The notes beneath the pieces were generated by a model that was not told the DNA's origin, did not search any database, and worked only from the letters and a program-made list of their open reading frames with translations. This document shows, one piece after another, positions 32,208 to 38,701 of a stretch of 38,701 nucleotides of DNA. The position numbers and the translations under genes are program-made. The stretch is from positions 1 through 38,701 of the forward strand of contig CAJLLX010000007.1 in assembly GCA_905207535.1 (NCBI GenBank). Direction: 5' to 3'. The stretch comes from an uncultured Muribaculaceae bacterium (lineage in GTDB: Bacteria > Bacteroidota > Bacteroidia > Bacteroidales > Muribaculaceae). How positions within the stretch are numbered: position 1 is the first letter of the stretch; each line of letters opens with the position of its first letter.

Positions 32208-34325
32208 TTAGTCTTTGCGGAGGGGGACGGCGGGGGCGGAGGGAGCCTGGATGCCGTCGCGGATGAGGAGGGCGTCGATGGTGGCGTCTTTACCTCGGAA
32301 GTCGCGGTAGAGGTCGGCGGGGTTGCGTGTGCCTCCGCGCTCGAGGATGGAGGTGCGGAAGCGGTCGGCGGTGGCACGGTCGAAGATGCCGTGCTCCTTA
32401 AATTCGGCGAATGCGTCGGCGTCGAGCACTTCAGCCCACTTGTAGGAGTAGTAGCCGGCGGCATAGCCTCCGGAGAAGATGTGGCTGAAGGTGGTGCCGG
32501 TGACGCTGCCGTCGACGGGCGGGAAGATTTCGACACTCTTCATGGCCTCACGCTCGAAGGCGATGGGATCGCCGACGGGCTCGGTGATGGTATGCCATGC
32601 CATGTCGAGATAGCCGAAGCCGAGCTGACGCATGCAGGAGTAGCCGGCGCCGAACTGGGCGGAGCGGATGATCTTGTCTACGAGATTCTGCGGGATCGGT
32701 TCGCCGGTCTTGTAGTGCTTGGCGAAGGAGTCGAGAAACTCTTTCTCGGTGAGATAATTCTCATTGAACTGCGAGGGGAGCTCTACAAAGTCGCGGTAGA
32801 CGGCTGTGCCGGAGAGCGAGGCGTAGTTGCAGCGTGTGAGCAGACCGTGGAGGGCGTGGCCGAACTCGTGGAGGAAGGTCTCAACTTCGTAGGGGGTGAG
32901 GAGCGAGGGGCTGTCGGCGGTGGGCTTGGTGAAGTTCATCACGATGCTCACCTGGGGACGCTGGTCGACACCCTCGGCGTTGACGCTCTGGTCGCGGAAT
33001 CCGGTCATCCATGCTCCGGGGCGCTTGCTGTCGCGGGGGAAGAAATCGGTGTAGATCACGCCGATGAAGTTGCCCTTGTCGTCGGTGACGTCGAAGGCCT
33101 TGACGTCGGGGTGATATACCTCGATAGAGTCGTTGCGGGTGAACTGCAGGCCGTAGAGCTTGGTGGCGAGGCCGAAGACGCCGTTGATCACGTTGTCAAG
33201 CTCGAAATAGGGGCGGAGCTGCTCCTCATCGTAGCTGTAGCGGGCGTTTTTGAGCTTGTTGGCGTAGTAGCTGTAGTCCCAGGGGCGGATGGTGACCGGC
33301 TTGCCCTCGGTCTCGGAGGCGAAGGCGGTGAGTTCGTCCATCTCCTTCTTGAGTGCGGGCTTGTAGGCCTCGCGGAGCTGGTCGAGGAGTTTGTAGACGT
33401 TCGCGGGGTTCTCGGCCATGGTGCGCTGCAGTGAGTGGGTGGCGTAGTTGGGCGAGCCGAGGAGCCGGGCGATCTCAAGGCGCAGCTCGGCGATGCGCTT
33501 CATGTTGTCGACGTTGGAGTACTGGCCTTTGGTGTTGCGGCCGGTGTAGAGGCGGTAAAACTTCTCGCGGAGGTCGGGGCGCTCGGAGTATTTCATGAAG
33601 GCCATGTAGGTAGGCTGCGCGAGGGTAAAGAGAAATTCGCCCTTGCGGCCCTTGGCCTCTGCCATCTGTGCGGCTTCGTCGACGATCCCCTTGGGGAGAC
33701 CGGCGAGGTCGTCGGCGGTGAGCCAGATCTCGTAAGTGGCCATCTCCTTGAGGACATCCTGCCCGAAGGTGTTGGTGAGCGACGACAGCTCGGAGCTGAG
33801 GCGGCGGTAGGTCTCGCGGTCCTCACCCTCGAGGTTGGCGCCCTGCAGGGCGAAGCTGTCGTAGGTCTTCTGGAGGAGCGTCTGCTGCTCGGGTGTGAGC
33901 TTGAGGTTGGCGCGGTTGTCGTATACCGCCTTCACGCGCTTCCAGAGGGCGTTGTTGAGGGTGATAGATGTGGAGAAGTCGCTGAGCTTGGGGCTGATGC
34001 GGTTGGAGATCTCGAGCATCTCGTCGTCGGCATCGGCCGAAAGGAGCGGGAAGAAGATGTTGAGCACGCGGTTGAGGTCCTCGCCGTTGCGCTCGAGGGC
34101 CACGATGGTATTCTCAAATGTGGGAGGCTCGGGATTGGAAGTTATGGCGTCGATCCCCCCGAGGGCGAGGCGGATGCCGCGGTCGATAGCCGGCTCATAC
34201 TGAGCGTTGGTGATTTTGCTGAAAGGAGCAGTGCCGTGAACGGTGTTGAAATCGCTCTCGAGCACATTTTGTGCTTGTGTCATAAGCGCTGTGGCAAATG
34301 TTAAAAACAATAGGATTTTCTTCAT
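32208..34325 (-). CDS. dcp: M3 family dipeptidyl carboxypeptidase
   Basis: 705 aa zinc metallopeptidase of the Dcp/oligopeptidase A group. It has a signal peptide (MKKILLFLTFATALMTQAQ), so it acts in the periplasm, unlike cytoplasmic E. coli Dcp. Zinc site: His486-Glu487-x-x-His490 with Glu515 as third ligand ('YRDFVELPSQ'). The C-terminal catalytic block with 'GAGYSCMRQLGFGYLDMAWH' and 'FSHIFSGGYAAGYYSYKWAEVLDADAF' is typical. It would remove C-terminal dipeptides from peptides. Length and domains are normal. A full promoter lies within the 3' end of the preceding gene, so it can be expressed on its own. Confidence 0.94.
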   Translation of the reverse strand: MKKILLFLTFATALMTQAQNVLESDFNTVHGTAPFSKITNAQYEPAIDRGIRLALGGIDAITSNPEPPTFENTIVALERNGEDLNRVLNIFFPLLSADADDEMLEISNRISPKLSDFSTSITLNNALWKRVKAVYDNRANLKLTPEQQTLLQKTYDSFALQGANLEGEDRETYRRLSSELSSLTNTFGQDVLKEMATYEIWLTADDLAGLPKGIVDEAAQMAEAKGRKGEFLFTLAQPTYMAFMKYSERPDLREKFYRLYTGRNTKGQYSNVDNMKRIAELRLEIARLLGSPNYATHSLQRTMAENPANVYKLLDQLREAYKPALKKEMDELTAFASETEGKPVTIRPWDYSYYANKLKNARYSYDEEQLRPYFELDNVINGVFGLATKLYGLQFTRNDSIEVYHPDVKAFDVTDDKGNFIGVIYTDFFPRDSKRPGAWMTGFRDQSVNAEGVDQRPQVSIVMNFTKPTADSPSLLTPYEVETFLHEFGHALHGLLTRCNYASLSGTAVYRDFVELPSQFNENYLTEKEFLDSFAKHYKTGEPIPQNLVDKIIRSAQFGAGYSCMRQLGFGYLDMAWHTITEPVGDPIAFEREAMKSVEIFPPVDGSVTGTTFSHIFSGGYAAGYYSYKWAEVLDADAFAEFKEHGIFDRATADRFRTSILERGGTRNPADLYRDFRGKDATIDALLIRDGIQAPSAPAVPLRKD

Positions 34326-34375
34326 ATGTTGTCAATAGGATTTGCGTGAATGCAATACTAAGCGTGAATGCTACA

Positions 34376-34407
34376 CAAAATTAGCGAATTATTTCATGAA
34401 TACCAAA
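34376..34407 (-). promoter_or_regulatory. Promoter of M3 peptidase gene
   Basis: Minus strand: TTTG (34407-34404), a 20-bp spacer, TAATTTTG (34383-34376). The -33 element lies within the last codons of the DUF486 gene. Leader about 45 nt. Confidence 0.8.
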
Positions 34408-34772
34408 TAGACGGCGGCGATGAGGCATAGCATGGCCAGATAGTGATTCCAGCGAAGGGTGAAGGAGTCGAAGGCGATGAGGCTGAAAATGACGAATACC
34501 ACCAGAGTGATCACCTCCTGCATCACCTTGAGCTGCATCAGCGAGTAGGGGCCGCCGTTCCCTTCGAAGCCCATGCGGTTGGCGGGCACCTGAAAGCAGT
34601 ATTCCATCAGTGCGATGCCCCAGGAGAAGAGTATCACGGCATATAGCGGCCAGTTGGCCGAGATGCCGGTGGCCTGCAACTTGAGGTGGCCATACCAGGC
34701 GAAGGTCATGAATATGTTGGAGACAATCAAAAGGGCCACCGTGGTGATGGCCGGGCTTATTCCTGCAAACAT
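34389..34772 (-). CDS. DUF486/DMT-type small membrane protein
   Basis: 127 aa with four hydrophobic segments (about 8-25, 42-60, 80-102, 108-125). It matches the DUF486 family, related to drug/metabolite transporter half-units: 'NIFMTFAWYGHLK', 'LYAVILFSWGIALMEYCFQVPANRMGF' and 'QLKVMQEVITLVVFVIFS' are its conserved parts. Transport is presumed but the substrate is unknown. It lies 63 bp upstream of the M3 peptidase gene on the same strand, and 70 bp after the C45-like gene. Length is normal for the family. Confidence 0.9.
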   Translation of the reverse strand: MFAGISPAITTVALLIVSNIFMTFAWYGHLKLQATGISANWPLYAVILFSWGIALMEYCFQVPANRMGFEGNGGPYSLMQLKVMQEVITLVVFVIFSLIAFDSFTLRWNHYLAMLCLIAAVYLVFMK

Positions 34773-34842
34773 TTTTTTATGAATTTTTATGTAGTCGGAT
34801 CATGTTTTGCGATAGTGTGATGAGGCGAGGAGAGGGCGGATG

Positions 34843-35922
34843 TCAGCGATGTTGCTTCTCGCGGCGACCCAACTCGCGGCGGATGAAGGCTGCGTCGATG
34901 AGCCATCGGCCTTGGGAGTCGCGGCGCGGATATGCGCGGTCGCGCAGGCGGTTGGCTTCGTCGCAGAGCTGTGAGCGGCCTGTGGCGGGGTCGGGGAGTA
35001 GTCCTGCGGGGATGTCGCGGAGCGTCATGCGCACGGCATCGCTCAGCGTGGGCCATCCGATGGTGATCCACATTGCGGTGCCCTCGGCGGGGTCTTCGCC
35101 CGGAGCCGGGCCTTCGATGACCACCGACGAGCATGAGCTGCGGCGCGGGATATACTCGCCGCGGTCGGTGAGGAGGCGTGAGCGGCTTTGGCGGATGAGA
35201 TCCTTGCCGGATCCGGCGTGATAGAAGCTGCGCGAAAGGGTGTCGGTGAAGGTGGCGTGCGACGGTTTGTGGCCGCGGTCGTAGATGGTGGAGAGGAGAT
35301 GATTGGCGTTGTCGTGGCGCACCTGGCCGAGGCGGTTGGAGGGGCCTCCGCCATAGCAATAGTTGGAGCGCACAGCCCAACCCTGCGGCACGCTGTCGAG
35401 CGGGAATACCTCGAAAAAGTGGTCGGAAGCTTCGATGTAAGCTCCGGCGCCGGTGGCGTCGGTGACGCCGAAATTTGCCTGGATGCCGGCCGAGCGTCCG
35501 CCGGCCATCTCATCGCGGAGCACGCCGATGAAATCGGCCACCGTGCGGCAGCGGGCGAGCGCGCGGCTCATCACCAGCCCCTCGCGGTCCTTGACCGAGG
35601 CGGTGTCGGGGGCAAGGTTGTAGGAAGCGGTGTTCATCACCGCGAATCCCGCCTCATTGAATCCCGCCCAGGCCTCGGCGCGGGCGGAGTCGCCGGCATT
35701 GAAGAGCGCCACATAGGCCATGGTGCTGTCGGTGGCCTGCACACGGTCGACAAAATTGTCGGGGTGGCCTGAATCGCGGTGCTTCCACAGCAGCGTGCGC
35801 CCCGAGGCCGATGCCCCGCGACTGACAATGGCCGAGGTGCATGCCAATCCCTGCAATGCAGTGACTGTCAGCAGTAAAACGGCAAAAAGCAAGCGTAGAG
35901 CGCGGTGAGTGGTCGGTTTCAT
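34843..35922 (-). CDS. C45/Ntn-hydrolase family protein
   Basis: 359 aa. A signal peptide ends at 'LQGLA', leaving Cys28 as the first residue of 'CTSAIVSRGASASGRTLLWKHRD'. That arrangement fits an N-terminal-nucleophile hydrolase of the acyl-CoA:6-aminopenicillanate acyltransferase / choloylglycine-hydrolase-like superfamily: Cys nucleophile, Arg/Lys nearby, 'WAGFNEAGFAVMNTASYNL' as the typical 'G.NE.GL....' strand, and 'GVTDATGAGAYIEASDHFFEVF'. Such enzymes cleave amides (peptides, bile salts, acyl-amino acids); the substrate here is unknown. The lipobox alternative is less likely because Gly occupies -3. The start ATG is followed by a hydrophobic stretch, and the gene is alone or leads into the DUF486 gene. 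Confidence 0.82.
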   Translation of the reverse strand: MKPTTHRALRLLFAVLLLTVTALQGLACTSAIVSRGASASGRTLLWKHRDSGHPDNFVDRVQATDSTMAYVALFNAGDSARAEAWAGFNEAGFAVMNTASYNLAPDTASVKDREGLVMSRALARCRTVADFIGVLRDEMAGGRSAGIQANFGVTDATGAGAYIEASDHFFEVFPLDSVPQGWAVRSNYCYGGGPSNRLGQVRHDNANHLLSTIYDRGHKPSHATFTDTLSRSFYHAGSGKDLIRQSRSRLLTDRGEYIPRRSSCSSVVIEGPAPGEDPAEGTAMWITIGWPTLSDAVRMTLRDIPAGLLPDPATGRSQLCDEANRLRDRAYPRRDSQGRWLIDAAFIRRELGRREKQHR

Positions 35923-35973
35923 GTCGCGAAATTACTGATTTTTTGCCATCGGAGCGGCAAATAAGAGCAAAAA

Positions 35974-36011
35974 ACTCCGGAAACGCCGCCGAGCGGGGGC
36001 GTTTCCGGAGT
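35974..36011 (-). terminator. Terminator of small secreted ORF
   Basis: Perfect 14-bp stem: ACTCCGGAAACGCC (35974-35987) with its complement (35998-36011), followed on the minus strand by TTTTTT. Confidence 0.88.
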
Positions 36012-36035
36012 GAAAAGCATTTTAGAGTGTGCTCT

Positions 36036-36233
36036 CTACATCAGAGGGCAAACTTGGCCGAGGATACAGCGCCATCGGCCGTGACAACCGTCACCATCAC
36101 GATGCCGCGCGGCAGTGCGTCGGCCGAAAGCGGTGCCCAGTTCTGAGCTGTAGGGCACGCTCTTGGCGGCGTGGCAGAGGGCCGACGACAGCGCCATTAT
36201 CGCGGCGATAGCTGTGATGAGTATTCTCTTCAT
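36036..36233 (-). pseudogene. Tiny secreted ORF, signal peptide plus tail
   Basis: As read, 65 aa: a clear signal peptide (MKRILITAIAAIMALSSALCHA) and then arginine/glycine-rich residues unlike a protein. A one-base shift just after 'KSVP' (near 36155) yields 'TAQNWAPLSADALPRGIVMV' and then 'TVVTADGAVSSAKFAL', ending at TGA 36044-36046. This resembles the secreted-protein tail 'LP.GIYIV......S.KF' seen elsewhere in the window. So the locus encodes little more than a signal peptide joined to a tail, in two frames. It has its own -7 element and a strong terminator, hence is probably transcribed. It may be the remnant of a larger gene with the middle deleted, a real micro-protein with a sequence error, or decay. 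Confidence 0.55.
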
Positions 36234-36281
36234 TGATTGAGGTAATTAAGGAGTAAACGTGTAAATCAGGTTGTCCGGGGG

Positions 36282-36289
36282 CAAATGTA
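36282..36289 (-). promoter_or_regulatory. -7 element for small secreted ORF
   Basis: Minus strand TACATTTG, matching TAnnTTTG, 49 bp upstream of the ATG at 36233. Confidence 0.5.
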
Positions 36290-36387
36290 GTGATAATCGC
36301 TGTAAAGCCCACGGGGAAAGTGGAAAAATGACGTGAGGCGGAGGGAAATAAAAGGGGAGGGAGACGATGAAGTTGGGGAATAATTGC

Positions 36388-36395
36388 TATCTTTG
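36388..36395 (+). promoter_or_regulatory. -7 element for hybrid sensor gene
   Basis: TATCTTTG matches TAnnTTTG, 129 bp before the ATG at 36524. The leader between is purine-rich and repeats GGGGAAGGCCG twice (about 36408 and 36466). No TTTG at -33. Confidence 0.5.
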
Positions 36396-36523
36396 CAAAG
36401 GCTTGAGGGGAAGGCCGGGGAACTTCGGACTGCGTCCTCAGCACAGTGTTGTGGACGAAAAGCAAAGGGGAAGGCCGATGCGAGGATAGGGGGAGAAGAT
36501 ACCGAGGAAGGGGAGAATGTGAT

Positions 36524-38701
36524 ATGCGGATACTGCTGAGTTTGATTATATGCTTGCTGCTGATGCCTTTTGGCTCGGAGGCTGCCGGGGCGCGGAGCTT
36601 CGGCCATCTCACTATGGCCGAGGGGCTGCCGCATCAGCAGGTCAATTGCCTGTGCCTCGACCGTGAGGGGTATCTGTGGCTTGGCACGCGCAACGGCCTC
36701 GGCCGCTATGACGGCTACAGCGTGCGCAACTATTTCCACAACAGCAGCGACAGCACCTCGCTGCGCCACAACTTCGTGCGCCGCGTCTACGAGGACAGCC
36801 GGGGGAGGATCTGGATCCTCACTATCAAAGGCCTTTGCCGCTATCTTCCCGAGACTGACAGTTTCAAGAGCTATATCGCCGACAAAGATATGGGGTCGGT
36901 GGTGGAGACCGAGCCGGGCCACCTTGTGGTGGGCGGCGACGCCATCTACACCTACGACGAGGCTGCCGACACCTTCGTGATGGAGAATTTTGCCCCCGGA
37001 TATGCGATAGCTATGGCGCAGGGGGCGGAAGGGAGGCTGTTTCTGTCGACCAACGAGGGGATATATCTTTGCGACACCGCCTTCAGCCGGTGCAGCATGC
37101 TGCAGGAGCGGGTGTGGCGCGACTATGTCGACGGGTCGGTGGCGATCCTGCCGCTTTTCACCGACAGCCGCGGGCGCCTGTGGATAGGGCGCAACAGCAA
37201 GGGGGCGATGTGGTATGATCCGCGCACGGGGCGCTCGCAAGTGGCGTTTGCCACCGGGCGCGTGCGCGACTTTGCCGAAGATGCCTCCGGCAACATCTAC
37301 GCAGCCACCTCCGAGGGGGTGGCGACGATAGCGCCCGACGGCACCGTGACCCGCGACACCCACAACGACGCGCTGCCGCACTCGCTGAGCGACAACTCGG
37401 TGTACTGTGTGCTCGCCACCGCCGACGGCACGCTGTGGGCCGGGACCTTCTACGGCGGCGCCAATTATCACTGGCCGGGAGGCGACCGGTTTGACATCTG
37501 CGCTCCGCGCAAACCGGGGAGCGACCGCCCCACGCTTGACGGCAAGGTGGTGAGGATGATGGAGCAGACCCCCGACGGCACACTCTGGATAGCTACCGAA
37601 AACGGCGGATTGATGCTCTATCACCCCGATACGGACACCGCCGAGCCCTTCACCGCCATCGATGGGATAGGGCCCAACATCCACAGCCTGTACTACGACA
37701 AGCAGAGTGACGAGATGTGGATCGGCACCTTCCTGCGCGGGCTCTACCGGCGCAATCTGCGCACCGGCGAGACCCGACACTACTCCATCAAAGACGGGAT
37801 AGGGAGCGACGCCGTTTTTTACCTCACGGCACGGCCGACGGCACGCTGTGGGCCTCCACCACCCTGGGCCTGAGCCACTACAACCGCGCGGCCGACCGCT
37901 TTGAGAAGCTCGGCCACCGCGTGCTTGACGACACATTCGTGTACACCCTGATGACGGACCGCCGGGGCAACCTCTGGGCCGGCACCACGCTGCGGGGGCT
38001 CTACCGCATAGACCGCAAGAGCGGCAAGATAACGCAGATCAGCACCTCCACGTCGCCGCTGAGGCTCAACGACATGTTTGTGACCTCTCTGGCCGAGGAT
38101 GCGCAGGGCAATCTGCTGGTGGGGAGCAACAACAACGGACTGACGATGCTCGCCACGGGCAGCGACAAGGTGCGCCAGTTTCCCGAGCTGGCCAATGCCA
38201 CCATCTGCGCCATCGTGCCCGATTCGCTTGGAAGTCTGTGGGTTAGCTCGGCCACGGGGCTCTACCGCTATCCGTCGGACGGCACCGCGCCGATGCACTT
38301 CACCGAAGCCGACGGGCTGCCGGCGTCGCAGATGAACTTCTCGTCGCACTTCGCCACCAAGGATGGCACGCTGTATTTCGGCACCGTCGACGGGCTGTTC
38401 CGTTTCAATCCCCGCGAGCTGGCAGAGGTGCCGGCCATCCATGCGCCGGTGAGTGTGAAGCGGCTGATAGCCAACGGCAACGTGCTGGCGCCGACGCAGG
38501 ATGAGCGGATCGGCTACGGCATGTCGCGCTCGCTGACGATAGAATACGGCGCCAATGTGCCGGGCCACGCCGACGCCGTGCGCTATGAGGTGCGCCTCGT
38601 CGAAGGGGGCGACTCGGCCGCATTGGTGTGGAAGGAGATGGGTGCACGGCGCGCGCTGGAGCTGTTCGACCTGGCGCCGGGCGACTACACGCTGCAGATG
38701 C
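36524..38701 (+). CDS. Hybrid two-component sensor, N-terminal part
   Basis: Runs off the right end. The start at 36524 is chosen because it begins a signal peptide (MRILLSLIICLLLMPFGSEA); the open frame from 36446 adds 26 non-signal residues. The visible part is the periplasmic beta-propeller of Reg_prop repeats ('GLPHQQVNCLCLDREGYLWLGTRNGLGRYDG', 'DSRGRIWILTIKGLCRY', 'TADGTLWAGTFYGGANY'). A Y_Y_Y-like domain begins near the end ('LTIEYGANVPGHADAVRYEVRLVEG'). In Bacteroidota such proteins are one-piece histidine kinase/response regulators that sense glycan breakdown products and drive neighbouring utilisation genes. The frame breaks once between about 37815 and 37835: 'SDAVFYLTA' continues as 'TADGTLWASTTLGLSHYN' one frame over; one missing base explains it. 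Downstream kinase domains are outside the window. Confidence 0.85.

Noticed and set aside
35835..35850. Lipoprotein signal at Cys28 of the C45-like protein
   Set aside because: The -3 position is Gly instead of Leu/Val/Ile, and an N-terminal Cys is expected as the nucleophile of this hydrolase superfamily.
37811..37830. Programmed -1 frameshift at the TTTTTTA run in the hybrid sensor gene
   Set aside because: The heptamer is in the wrong register for the reading frame (codons GTT TTT TAC), and the family has no known programmed frameshift; a missing base is simpler.

Overview
The window looks like chromosome from a gut-type Bacteroidales bacterium; Muribaculaceae is my best guess. The reasons are promoters of the Bacteroidota type (TTTG about 20 bp upstream of TAnnTTTG), no obvious reliance on Shine-Dalgarno sites, a high-GC backbone, plug-less TonB-receptor-like barrels, DUF4831, FISUMP-type and BspA-type leucine-rich repeat surface proteins, a hybrid two-component sensor, and secreted proteins with a short C-terminal tail of the 'NLNG..V..L..GIYI..G.K..K' type. 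The family assignment is inference; no rRNA or tRNA gene was seen.

Left part (1-24.4 kb), conserved backbone, mostly minus strand: mannose-1-phosphate guanylyltransferase; a small secreted TPR protein (+); a compact minus-strand run of a 979-aa TPR protein, an outer-membrane barrel, an AsnA-like protein that has lost most of the family's active site, and trmD; an orphan XRE regulator divergent from a DUF1349 protein; a GH115-like secreted glycosidase; a Bcr/CflA-type MFS exporter; a three-gene secreted/surface cluster (191-ORF, start-corrected to 154 aa; 450 aa FISUMP; 1015-aa adhesin-like protein); DUF4831; the bifunctional NAD(P)H-hydrate repair enzyme; then hpt and adk on the plus strand, closed by a very strong terminator.

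Middle part (about 24.4-31.95 kb), an AT-richer accessory island: a decayed IS4-type element; a promoter-driven, terminator-ended and strongly structured RNA of about 300 nt that I cannot assign to a known family; an unrecognised protein gene directly downstream of it, split by a one-base frame change; a leucine-rich repeat gene cut by an IS5-type element with exact 4-bp target duplication; a second leucine-rich repeat gene overlapping it by 4 bp and frameshifted just before its C-terminal tail; and a fragment that looks like a mobile-element replication protein. The RNA plus the adjacent unknown gene is the best candidate for an undescribed system.

Right part (31.95-38.7 kb), backbone again: M3 peptidase, DUF486 membrane protein, a C45-like Ntn-hydrolase, a tiny secreted remnant, and the sensor half of a hybrid two-component protein running off the window. 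Several genes carry single-base frame breaks; these may be real decay or sequence error, and this is flagged where it occurs.
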